From: Geobacter sp. AOG2
GTDB taxonomy: Bacteria > Desulfobacterota > Desulfuromonadia > Geobacterales > Pseudopelobacteraceae
Reading direction: 5' to 3'
NCBI RefSeq assembly: GCF_019972295.1
Contig: NZ_BLJA01000001.1
Span: 91,903 to 155,902 of the forward strand
DNA length: 64,000 nt
Shown here: positions 44,548 to 53,143 of the stretch, one piece after another
Numbering within the stretch: the stretch's first letter is position 1
How the letters are laid out: each line of letters opens with the position of its first letter
The notes under the pieces: model-generated
The model's database searches: none
Told to the model about the DNA's origin: nothing
What the model saw: the letters and a program-made list of their open reading frames with translations, nothing else
Translations under genes and position numbers: made by a program

Positions 44548-46305
44548 ATGTTATTTCCCCAGACAAATTCCAAATATAACAAAATAATTGTGATGCTGTT
44601 AATGTTGTTTATATTATTAGTATATTTACAAGTAATAAATTATGATTTTGTTAATTTTGACGACTATGACTATGTCAAACAAAATCCATATGTTTCAGGA
44701 GGAATCACATTAAGTAGTATTAAATGGGCATTTACGTCACTATATGCTTTCAATTGGCACCCAATTACCTGGTTATCTCATATGGCAGATATAAATATGT
44801 ATGGTTTAAATCCGCATGGACACCATCTTACCAGCGTAATTATACACATATTATCAACATTTATCCTGATTACGTTTTTGTTACGACTAACCGGAGCCTT
44901 TTGGAAATGTTTATTTGTTGGTGCTTTGTTTGGACTGCATCCGTTGCATGTAGAATCTGTCGCTTGGATAGCTGAACGAAAAGATGTCTTAAGCGCGTTA
45001 TTTTGGTTTCTGACTCTCTTCCTTTATGCCGAATACGTATTGAAGCAAAGAAAAATACTTTACTTATTTGCACTATTTACCTATGCCTTAGGACTTATGT
45101 CAAAGCCTATGCTGGTTACATTACCTGTTATTCTTCATTTATTGGATATTTGGCCATTAGACAGATACAATAAACAAAGAAAAGAGCAAATTATAGGATA
45201 TAGCCATGTCAATATTGCTAAACTAATTTATGAAAAACTTCCTTTTTGGGCCTTCTCATTGTTATCCGTTATCATCACTGTTTATGCCCAGCAAAAGGGC
45301 GGTGCTGTTGCCGATCTTTCAAAATATCCATTGTTATTCCGTTTGGAAAATGCCTTTATAGCTTACATTAAATATATAGGCATGACATTCTGGCCTGTTG
45401 ATTTAACGGTTTTTTACCCTTACCCAACATCCATCGAGCTGTGGCAATCATTAAGCTCGCTGTTGGTTGTGACGGTATTGTCATTTATGGTAATCCGCTA
45501 TCGTAATAAATATTGTTATCTTTTTTTTGGGTGGTTTTGGTTCCTTATTACCCTTTTGCCGGTAATTGGCCTTATTCAGGTTGGCAACCAGGCTATGGCT
45601 GATCGATATATGTATATCCCAATCACGGGGTTATTAATAATAATTGCCTGGGGTGGACAAGACATTTGCAGATATTTAAATATAAATAAATACGTAGTTA
45701 TGTTTATCTCCTCATCGGTTGTTGTTGTCTCGGCAGTCGTTACGTATCACCAAATTGGAGTTTGGCGTAATAGTATTTGCCTTTTTAAAAATGCCGTAGA
45801 GTCGTCGACCTCTCCCAACCAGGCAATGCGACTAAACCTGGGGCGTGCTTATCTTGATAATAATGATCTTGACGCAGCGATTAATGAATTATCAATGGTT
45901 ATTTCTCTTGACCCGCAAAACAAAAGCGGCCATTTCTGGATAGGCAACGCTTATGCTAAACAAAACAACCTTGATGCAGCAATAAGAGAGTTTTCATTTC
46001 TCGTTTCGCTAGATGGTAATGATATAATTGCTCACAGATACTTGGGATTTGCTTTAGGCAAGAAAGGAAACATAGATGCGTCAATTCATGAATTTAAAGA
46101 AGTCCTTCGCCTTGACCCGAATAATATTATGGGGCATCTTGGTCTAGGTTTAGCATATTACGATAAGGGGGATAAAAACTCGGCAATCAAAGAAATGCAG
46201 GAAGTTTTATCCAGAGATCCGAATAACATTCAGGCTTCCAAGGCTCTTCAGCTAATAAATAATGAAAGGAAAGCCCTTGTTGAACCCCGGCCTGATGGCC
46301 GCTGA
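44548..46305 (+). CDS. TMTC-like membrane protein with C-terminal TPR repeats
   Basis: A 585-aa protein. About ten membrane helices (residues 14-400) carry GT-C/TMTC-like motifs: a lumenal NFDDYDYVKQNPYV loop, NWHPITWLSHMADINMYGLN, HGHHLTSVIIH and LHPLHVESVAWIAERKDVLS. Four TPR units follow from about residue 420 (LNLGRAYLDNNDLDAAINEL). Related proteins are predicted protein or surface-sugar glycosyltransferases; activity here is inferred. The gene is strongly AT-rich unlike rnj upstream, and duplicated sequence lies on both sides, suggesting acquisition. Confidence 0.85.
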   Translation: MLFPQTNSKYNKIIVMLLMLFILLVYLQVINYDFVNFDDYDYVKQNPYVSGGITLSSIKWAFTSLYAFNWHPITWLSHMADINMYGLNPHGHHLTSVIIHILSTFILITFLLRLTGAFWKCLFVGALFGLHPLHVESVAWIAERKDVLSALFWFLTLFLYAEYVLKQRKILYLFALFTYALGLMSKPMLVTLPVILHLLDIWPLDRYNKQRKEQIIGYSHVNIAKLIYEKLPFWAFSLLSVIITVYAQQKGGAVADLSKYPLLFRLENAFIAYIKYIGMTFWPVDLTVFYPYPTSIELWQSLSSLLVVTVLSFMVIRYRNKYCYLFFGWFWFLITLLPVIGLIQVGNQAMADRYMYIPITGLLIIIAWGGQDICRYLNINKYVVMFISSSVVVVSAVVTYHQIGVWRNSICLFKNAVESSTSPNQAMRLNLGRAYLDNNDLDAAINELSMVISLDPQNKSGHFWIGNAYAKQNNLDAAIREFSFLVSLDGNDIIAHRYLGFALGKKGNIDASIHEFKEVLRLDPNNIMGHLGLGLAYYDKGDKNSAIKEMQEVLSRDPNNIQASKALQLINNERKALVEPRPDGR

Positions 46306-46474
46306 AATCCCCATATCTGCCCAGTATCCATTTCTCCTGTATGAATACAAAATACGTGACAGGCGTCAAATAGTGATGAATGAAGATCAGCCAGAGCGAT
46401 AGCTTTTATCGCCAGGTCAAAGGAGTAATTGGTGCCCGCACCTTTATTGCTCCTCGCATAGTCGCAACCAACGC

Positions 46475-46508
46475 AAGGGCTTACGGAGTTGATCTGTAGG
46501 CCCTTTTT
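46475..46508 (+). terminator. Duplicate of the rnj terminator
   Basis: AAGGGCTTAC/GTAGGCCCTT stem with loop GGAGTTGATCT and T-run, nearly identical to 44103-44136. The preceding CGCATAGTCGCAA is also shared, so this is a copied segment now placed downstream of the TMTC-like gene. Confidence 0.8.
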
Positions 46509-46554
46509 GTTATGTCGCCACAAGCCGCTCTGCGCGTGGCCCGGATAACTTTTT

Positions 46555-46716
46555 TTGTGTCAAAGTGACACAACCGGCGGCATCCGAACAGGTTTTGGGT
46601 GCCGTTTTTCGTGTGAAAACAGTGAGATATACGATTGTCTTTTTTATGTTAATTTTTTTAACATGCTGAAATTGCGTTGAAATGTGTGGTTGGGTGGAGT
46701 AGAAGGGGAAGGGTGA
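46555..46716 (+). repeat. Island-flank repeat, copy b
   Basis: Shares GTGTCAAAGTGACACAA, GTTTTTCGTGTGAAAACAGT and GAAATTGCGTTGAAAT with copies a and c. It is followed by a short scar, TTAAGTATACTGTCCCCAGA, near 46738-46757, which recurs after copy c. Confidence 0.8.
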
Positions 46717-46777
46717 GACAGTATATTAAATTACGAATTAAGTATACTGTCCCCAGAATTACCCCCGGACAACTTTT

Positions 46778-46941
46778 TTTTTGTATCAAAGTGACACAAA
46801 CGGCGGTGCCTGAACAGGTTTCAGGCGCCGTTTTTCGTGTGAAAACAGTGGGATATGCAATTATCATTTTTATGTTAATTTTTTTAACATGCTGAAATTG
46901 CGTTGAAATGTGTGGTTGGGTGGAGTAGAAGGGGGATGGGT
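46778..46941 (+). repeat. Island-flank repeat, copy c
   Basis: Third copy of the family, followed by the same TTAAGTATACTGTCCCCAGA scar at about 46958-46977. The 797-bp gap 46306-47102 thus holds a copied terminator, two repeat copies and two scars. I see no gene in it. Confidence 0.8.
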
Positions 46942-47102
46942 GGCTGAAATTAAGAGTTAAGTATACTGTCCCCAGAATTCCGGAATAAATATGGCTATTT
47001 CAGTAAAATATATGATTATACCGACAACCGTACAATCGAGATTTAAAAGGGGATACTTTATCAGAAAAGCACCTTGTCCACTTTTATGATCTGAGGTTCG
47101 CG

Positions 47103-48563
47103 ATGAAAGCTGCGGCATTAATAATTGGCAACGGAAACTATCCGAAATCTAAGATTAGAAACCCTAAAAATGACGCTACAGACTTAAGTAACGTCTTAAG
47201 TAGTTTGGGCTTCCATGTAGATACATGTATTGATGCAACAGTAGAGGAAATGGATAGCAGCCTAAATGAGCTCGCTGTTGAATTGGAAGGCTATGACGTC
47301 GGTCTGTTTTTCTTTGCTGGGCATGGTTTACAAATCTCCGGTGAAAATTATCTTGCGGCAATAAATACAAATTTTACTAAAGAATTAGACGTGAAGTATT
47401 CCTCTTTGGCATTGAATAAGATAATTGAGACTATGGAAAAATCTCAAGTTAGAACAATTATCATTATTCTTGATGCCTGTAGAAATAATCCTTTTGAGCG
47501 CGCATGGAACCGAAGCATAGAAACTAGAGGGTTGGCCCCTGTTTATGCACCAAAAGGCACCATAATAGCTTTTGCAACATCTCCAGGTGAAACCGCGTCA
47601 GACGGTAGCGGTCGTAATGGAGCCTACACGAGTGGTTTACTTCAACATATAACTGATATGGACATTCCGATAGAGGAACTATTTAAGCGTGTCCGCAACA
47701 CTGTCAGTACAATCACTGATGGTAAACAGACATCCTGGGAGCATACATCGTTGATGGGTAGTTTTTACTTTAATACCTCATTTCCAGACTCAAGAAAAAT
47801 TACGGTATATTCTGACAGCACGATTAAGGATGCATCATTTACCTGTAATGCTGCCAACAAATGTCATGACGTCATTCGTGAGTTAAAAAGCCTCAACTAC
47901 TACAGGCAAAATCCTGCTATATCAAAGCTGTCTCGCTTGGATCTTTCAGGATTTGACAAAAATACTTTATTCGTCTTAGGCAGAAATATTTATCAGTCTG
48001 CATGTGGTGGATCGAATAGTGCTGCAATATATTTACAAGATATATCCTCACGGCTTGCTGAGTACGGGTCAGAAATATCATTTCATGTTGTCAATGGGAT
48101 GCTCTTCGAAGTGTATTTCGATTCAAATGGAAATTTCAGAAGTCAAGCCAAATACGGGATGTTTAATGAATTGATGCGCCTTGAAGATGTCCCAGAATAC
48201 AGAGATTCGTTTTCATTTATTCATGGGAAATTATTAGATTATATGCATTTGGTATTTTATATGCCGGGACTAAAAAGAGATGTAGTTGTAAATATTTGCA
48301 CTACACAAAATGAAGACAATGAAACCGTACTTAAATCTGTAAGTTGGGAGGACCACAATATATTTTCGATTGGTGAAGCATATAGTTCTTCAAAATTGAC
48401 AAAAAGGATGCTTTATCAAGAGCTGACTTGCGCACAATTTATTTTAAAGTTAGCAGAAAAAATGGCTACTCCTATTTGTAGATTGATTACCAAGTTTTAT
48501 CCTGATCTTTCCGATGAAGTAACTATCCATGCACCTTATGATTTCACAGTACGTAAACCGTAA
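47103..48563 (+). CDS. Caspase-like (peptidase C14) protein with unknown C-terminal region
   Basis: A 486-aa AT-rich gene. Residues 1 to about 235 form a caspase/metacaspase fold: AALIIGNGNYPKSKIRNPKN start, catalytic His74 in FFFAGHGLQ and Cys126 in ILDACRNNPF, then RNGAYTSGLLQHI. Residues 240-486 match no family I recognise and have no signal peptide or membrane helix. Caspase-like proteases in bacteria often act as effectors in conflict systems. It heads the operon with the nitrilase-fusion, NUDIX and PfkB genes; ATG 47103 has a weak GAGG upstream. Confidence 0.88.
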   Translation: MKAAALIIGNGNYPKSKIRNPKNDATDLSNVLSSLGFHVDTCIDATVEEMDSSLNELAVELEGYDVGLFFFAGHGLQISGENYLAAINTNFTKELDVKYSSLALNKIIETMEKSQVRTIIIILDACRNNPFERAWNRSIETRGLAPVYAPKGTIIAFATSPGETASDGSGRNGAYTSGLLQHITDMDIPIEELFKRVRNTVSTITDGKQTSWEHTSLMGSFYFNTSFPDSRKITVYSDSTIKDASFTCNAANKCHDVIRELKSLNYYRQNPAISKLSRLDLSGFDKNTLFVLGRNIYQSACGGSNSAAIYLQDISSRLAEYGSEISFHVVNGMLFEVYFDSNGNFRSQAKYGMFNELMRLEDVPEYRDSFSFIHGKLLDYMHLVFYMPGLKRDVVVNICTTQNEDNETVLKSVSWEDHNIFSIGEAYSSSKLTKRMLYQELTCAQFILKLAEKMATPICRLITKFYPDLSDEVTIHAPYDFTVRKP

Positions 48564-48587
48564 AGGCGACGACTCAAATTATACTTG

Positions 48588-48616
48588 AATTGCTAGTTAC
48601 AAGTAAGCTAGCAATT
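48588..48616 (+). promoter_or_regulatory. Hairpin between the caspase-like and nitrilase genes
   Basis: AATTGCTAG (48588-48596) and CTAGCAATT (48608-48616) are perfect 9-bp arms around TTACAAGTAAG. No T-run follows, so it is not a standard terminator. It lies in the 100-bp gap that separates the effector-like gene from the three coupled genes. Confidence 0.55.
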
Positions 48617-48663
48617 GAAATGAAAATTCAAAATAAATGACCTGTAAATATGGTAAGTAATTT

Positions 48664-50679
48664 ATGACTGATTCATTAAATGTCCAATTAATAGACATTA
48701 AGTCAAAAAAACTCGATGTTGCAAGGATATTCATTGCACAACCATCGTTAACAAATATTTCTTGGGAAAAAATAAATGGTTTATCTTTTCCTATAGATCC
48801 GTCCTGCCTTTCAGATAAAATATACACATATTTATCTAAAGCTGAAACATTTAAACCCCATGCAGTAATCTTTCCTGAACTTTCTGTTCCAGAGACCACT
48901 ATTAAATATATTGCCAAGTGGTCATTAGAAAATAATGTAATTGTCATAGCTGGAAGTCATTATTATAAGAAAAATGGAACTTTCTTTTCAAGATCCCCAA
49001 TTATTATTAATGGGCATGTTTACTATACTGAAAAGATATCTCCTGCGCCTGAGGAATTGTCAGCTTCATTCAATAACGGCCTTACTTGCGGTACTACGAT
49101 GGTACATTTTCAAAATACTGCCATTGGAAATTTTGGTGTATTGATCTGCTCAGATTATTTGAACAAAAGAGTGAAGGATAAAATTTTATCAGATGAAACA
49201 GATATATTATTTGTAACGGCATTCCAGCGGGTATCAGAAGTTTATTATGATCGAATGAAAATTGATTGTGATGACGCAAAGTCAGGGTTGTATTTGGTGT
49301 ACGCTAATGTGTTATGTGATGAACATGGCGATGGTAGGTCATCGGTATTTGGCATTATGGATAAGAAGTTTGCTGAAACTATTGAAAGCAAGTTTTCCGA
49401 TCTAAACCCTCCATGTAAGGCTTTGGAAATTAAACAAGGTGATTCTTTTGGCGTTGTTGATTTAAATATTAAACACAAAAAACCATTCATTAAAAGAAAT
49501 GCGCTAACAAAGCCAAATATAAACATTGTTCATATAGATGACAGTGACACTGAAGGCTTGTTGCGTGAAAATATATCTGCGAATGGAAAAGAACCATATA
49601 AATCAGTTTATTGTAGCGTACTCACAAATACCTTTGATATAGCTCAAGCTAATATAAGTCTTGGTAATGAATTTATCATTAACGGTCGTGCGTGGTTGTT
49701 ATCAACAAGCATACATTGGGGGCCTAAATATTATGATACTGAACTAAAAATTGCTAATACCATAGAGGGAATATTATCGCTGATTTTGACATTTGCGCCT
49801 ATAACGCCTATAGAGCAAGCTGTTATTAATGAAGCAACTAAATATCTGCTCAGTCAAATAAGTGAAGGTGGTCTTAAAAGTCTCTCAATGAAAATCAATA
49901 CTGTTCATTGTACTGCACTTGGTTTATATGTTCTTGAATATCTGAGAATACATAATTTATACAAGTTCAAAAGGAGTGATATTGATAAAGTTAATTCATT
50001 GAAATGTAAACTAACTGAAAAATCAACCGATTTAGGTTGGGGGTTTGCAATTGATGCTACACCATCTGAGGGAGAGATTCGAATACCATTCACACTGTGG
50101 GCATTGCGTGCCATAAATATATATAATAATAAATCTAAATACGATGCAATTATTATGAATATCTTATCTAACTTGCTTATTAGGATGAAGGGTGGAGAGT
50201 TAGGATTTAATATACATGATAATCAGAAGGCTTCATCAGTTGCGTTGTTATTAATATTAATAAGTGAAATTAAGAATAATACTATGTCTGAATCTTTGCT
50301 AAAGCAAATTAAGTTAAATAAATTGTTGTCATATTTGATATCACATATTAGTAGAGGTAATTATATCGAGATTGAGGAATACGATATAAAAGCATGTAAA
50401 ATTAGCGGTGTTGAAAAGTTATCATGGACACATATATCTATAGGCTATTCACTTCAAGCACTTTCTATTTACAAAAAGTATATTAACTCTGAAGAAACAG
50501 AAAAACTTCATGTATCAGTGAATGATATTCTCCACAATAGTATACATACTGAGGGATATTTTATTATTGATGGTATTAAAAAGATAAATCCACTCATATA
50601 TCCCACAGTATATTTAATAAATGGTATCTACGAATACATAAACAACTTTAAGGGGGTAACAGATTATGAACAAAATTAG
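48664..50679 (+). CDS. Nitrilase-domain protein fused to a large helical domain
   Basis: A 671-aa protein. Residues ~15-250 are a carbon-nitrogen hydrolase with the full Glu72 (FPELSVP), Lys124 (YYTEKISPAPEE) and Cys162 (GVLICSDYL) triad. Residues ~310-660 are mainly helical with spaced motifs (GGLKSLSMKINTVHCTALGL, LGWGFAID, GGELGFNIH, KLSWTHISIGYSLQALSIYK) that suggest an alpha/alpha-toroid (prenyltransferase/cyclase-like) repeat fold. That fold is inference. It overlaps the NUDIX gene by 14 bp, implying coupled translation. Substrate unknown: C-N bonds such as amides are typical for the first domain. Confidence 0.82.
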   Translation: MTDSLNVQLIDIKSKKLDVARIFIAQPSLTNISWEKINGLSFPIDPSCLSDKIYTYLSKAETFKPHAVIFPELSVPETTIKYIAKWSLENNVIVIAGSHYYKKNGTFFSRSPIIINGHVYYTEKISPAPEELSASFNNGLTCGTTMVHFQNTAIGNFGVLICSDYLNKRVKDKILSDETDILFVTAFQRVSEVYYDRMKIDCDDAKSGLYLVYANVLCDEHGDGRSSVFGIMDKKFAETIESKFSDLNPPCKALEIKQGDSFGVVDLNIKHKKPFIKRNALTKPNINIVHIDDSDTEGLLRENISANGKEPYKSVYCSVLTNTFDIAQANISLGNEFIINGRAWLLSTSIHWGPKYYDTELKIANTIEGILSLILTFAPITPIEQAVINEATKYLLSQISEGGLKSLSMKINTVHCTALGLYVLEYLRIHNLYKFKRSDIDKVNSLKCKLTEKSTDLGWGFAIDATPSEGEIRIPFTLWALRAINIYNNKSKYDAIIMNILSNLLIRMKGGELGFNIHDNQKASSVALLLILISEIKNNTMSESLLKQIKLNKLLSYLISHISRGNYIEIEEYDIKACKISGVEKLSWTHISIGYSLQALSIYKKYINSEETEKLHVSVNDILHNSIHTEGYFIIDGIKKINPLIYPTVYLINGIYEYINNFKGVTDYEQN

Positions 50680-51070
50680 AAAAGCTGGGTTGGCTGTTAT
50701 TATTGATAATAAGTTACTTATTGTAAGATGTAAAAATACGTCAAAATATTTAATGCCTGGAGGTAAAATTGAAAAAGGAGAAACTCAAATAGAGGCTCTC
50801 CATCGTGAAATTAAAGAGGAACTAGATTGTGAAATTGCTCCGGGGAGTTTGAATTATATAGGTGAATTTGAAGATTTAGCAGCAAACAATCCTGGAAAAG
50901 TTGTTAATATATCGTTGTATTCAGGAACATTGATTGGAAATGTAAAAGCTTCTAGTGAAATAGGCGACTTGATGTGGTTTGATCCTTCAAACCATGAGAT
51001 GGATATTCTATCAGATATCATTAAAAACAAGATATTGCCATATTTAACTGAACATGGAGAAATTAAGTAG
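50666..51070 (+). CDS. NUDIX hydrolase
   Basis: A 134-aa protein with the Nudix box at residues 33-55 (GKIEKGETQIEALHREIKEE). The metal-binding REIKEE is intact, but the box's usual late glycine is Asp54. NUDIX enzymes cleave nucleoside-diphosphate derivatives; the substrate cannot be read from sequence. It starts inside the nitrilase gene and ends 2 bases before the kinase gene. Confidence 0.9.
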   Translation: MNKIRKAGLAVIIDNKLLIVRCKNTSKYLMPGGKIEKGETQIEALHREIKEELDCEIAPGSLNYIGEFEDLAANNPGKVVNISLYSGTLIGNVKASSEIGDLMWFDPSNHEMDILSDIIKNKILPYLTEHGEIK

Positions 51071-51072
51071 TT

Positions 51073-51921
51073 ATGATATTAAGTGATAAAATACTTGTTA
51101 TCGGTCCTTCGCATATAGATGTTATAGCAAATACTACAAATAGATATAAATTATGTAGCGATAAGGTTGGTAAAATAACAACGTCACTTGGTGGAACTGC
51201 GTATAACATTGCAAACCAGCTTGCTATAAATAACTATCCTGTAATACTAGCTACAAACGATATTAAATGTTATAAAGACTATAATAAAGATCAAATAGAA
51301 GTAGTTTCAACTATTAATAACGAAGTATTATTTACAAATATACCATGTAAAGTTGGTCATGTTGCGCATTGTTGTAATAACCAAATGGTTTCAGCAATAT
51401 CTGCGGAATATAGTGATATGAAATTCAGTGAAAAGCATTTATATCAGCTAATAGAAAGGTCGGCATTAATTATAGTTGACTGTAACTCGACTTTAAAGCT
51501 TTTAAGCAAATGTTTGACTTTTAGTAAGGGTACAAATAAACCGGTATATATTTCAGGCGTTTCATCGTCCAAAATGCATGTTGGAATTTCTGCCGCCAAA
51601 AAAGTTAAACTTAATTATGATTGTTTTCTTATAAATAAACACGAATATGATTATTATGTTTGTAACAGAGTAACAGATAATATTTGTAATCAATTCAGAA
51701 GTGAAAATGTAATCGTTACAGACGGTAAGAGAGGCTCCAAGATTTACAGTTCGAACGGGAAGTATGAAAAACTTACTACCCCTATATTAAAATTACGAAC
51801 AACAATTGGGTGTGGCGATACTTATTTGGCAGCAGTAGCCGCTTCAACAGTTGATCGAGCCTGTTTTGATGTTTCAGTCTTGAATGATTACGTTAGTCGT
51901 TTTATGCGTAATAAAATTTAA
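51073..51921 (+). CDS. PfkB-family (ribokinase-like) kinase
   Basis: A 282-aa kinase with both PfkB signatures: GGTAYNIANQLA at residues 40-51, and TTIGCGDTYLAAVAAS with the catalytic-base Asp249. The second motif has GCGD instead of the usual GAGD. Family members phosphorylate sugars or nucleosides. It is the last gene of the four-gene unit; 2 bases separate it from the NUDIX stop. No transporter or sugar-catabolic gene is nearby, so a signalling or nucleotide-modification role is plausible. Confidence 0.85.
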   Translation: MILSDKILVIGPSHIDVIANTTNRYKLCSDKVGKITTSLGGTAYNIANQLAINNYPVILATNDIKCYKDYNKDQIEVVSTINNEVLFTNIPCKVGHVAHCCNNQMVSAISAEYSDMKFSEKHLYQLIERSALIIVDCNSTLKLLSKCLTFSKGTNKPVYISGVSSSKMHVGISAAKKVKLNYDCFLINKHEYDYYVCNRVTDNICNQFRSENVIVTDGKRGSKIYSSNGKYEKLTTPILKLRTTIGCGDTYLAAVAASTVDRACFDVSVLNDYVSRFMRNKI

Positions 51922-52066
51922 AATATGTAAAATTAGCACATAGTAGAGTAGAAATTATCCTGCCTGTTTATCTCACTCACTGTGGTTTCACTATGATAAT
52001 ATAGGTAAACAACCTTTAACAACCTAAGATGAAGAGAAACTAATAAGGGTCAGGAGAAACTAATAA

Positions 52067-52092
52067 GGGTCAGGTCTACATTCTACACATTT
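52067..52092 (+). repeat. Left 26-bp inverted repeat of the Y1 transposase unit
   Basis: Begins GGGTCAGGTCTACATTCTAC and is the exact reverse complement of 53067-53092. Just upstream, GAGAAACTAATAAGGGTCAG is present twice in direct repeat (from 52034 and 52054). Confidence 0.88.
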
Positions 52093-52137
52093 CTTTGATA
52101 GAATAGGAGGAAACTCTAGCGATCACAGGAGAGGAAA

Positions 52138-53076
52138 ATGGCGCGGCCATTGAGGATCGAGTATCCCGGTGCCTTTTACCATGTGACATCGAGAGGCAAC
52201 GAGCAGAAGGACGTATTTAAGAACCAGAGGGATAGAGAGAGGTTTCTTGTCTATTTGGCCTCAGCAACAGAGCGGTATGGCGCGGTGATCCATGCTTATT
52301 GCCTGATGGGCAACCATTATCACCTGTTGCTGGAAACGCCCGGAGGGAACCTGTCTCAGATCATGAGGCACATAAACGGCGCATACACCACCTACTTCAA
52401 TGTCAAGAGGAAGAGGGCGGGGCATCTATTTCAGGGAAGATACAAGGCAATCCTTGTCGAGGCTGATGACTATGCTGCGGAGCTATCCCGCTATATTCAC
52501 CTGAATCCAGTGCGAGTGGGAATCGTCGAGAGGCCGGAACACTACCAGTGGTCAAGTTATCGGAATTATTGCGGAGAAAGCGAGCCGCCTGAATGGCTGA
52601 AGACCGGATTCATCCTCGGTTGTTTTGGGAAGAAGAGCGCGGACGCGCACAAAAAGTATCGGGCCTTTGTCGAAGACCGGCTTGGCAAGGAATACGAGAG
52701 TCCTTTGAGGAGAGCCATAGGCGCATCAATATTGGGGAGTCCGGCATTTGTTGAGGAAATAGCCGCGACGCATCTTAAAGGGAAAGAAGACAGGAATATT
52801 CCGGTGCTGCGGCAATTTGCCATGCGGCCGACACCGGAACAAATAATAGAAGATGTGGAAGCCGAATTTGGCGAAGACATAAAGCTGGCTCGGCGGGCAA
52901 GTATTCATCTTTGTCATAAATACAGCGGCATGAGACTCAAGGAATTAGGCGAGTGCTTCAACGTGCGCGATACCGGGATAAGTGAAGCAAGCAGGAGGTT
53001 TGCCAGAGAGCTGGAAGAAGATAGGAAACTAATGGAAGTAGTGGAGAGAATAAAGGGGAAGTTAAAAAATGTGTAG
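52138..53076 (+). mobile_element. REP-associated tyrosine transposase (RAYT, Y1/IS200-like)
   Basis: A 312-aa TnpA_REP-family protein. The HUH motif is His60/His62 in MGNHYHLLLETP, the catalytic tyrosine is probably Tyr119 in LSRYIHLNPVRVG, and the start MARPLRIEYPGAFYHVTSRG is diagnostic. A C-terminal helix-turn-helix-like region (KYSGMRLKELGECFNVRDTG) is typical of the longer subgroup. GC content is higher than in the adjoining island genes. The stop codon lies inside the right inverted repeat. Confidence 0.94.
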
Positions 53077-53092
53077 AATGTAGACCTGACCC
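53067..53092 (-). repeat. Right 26-bp inverted repeat of the Y1 transposase unit
   Basis: Perfect inverted copy of 52067-52092, overlapping the last codons and stop (53074-53076) of the transposase gene. Confidence 0.88.
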
Positions 53093-53143
53093 TTTTTGGT
53101 ATTTTTGGTACTCTCCTATTCAAAATGACAAAGGCAAAGCACT

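Noticed and set aside
46306..47102. Small open frames in the repeat cluster (about 60-90 codons)
   Set aside because: They recur only because the underlying repeat recurs; no ribosome-binding sites or conserved protein pattern.
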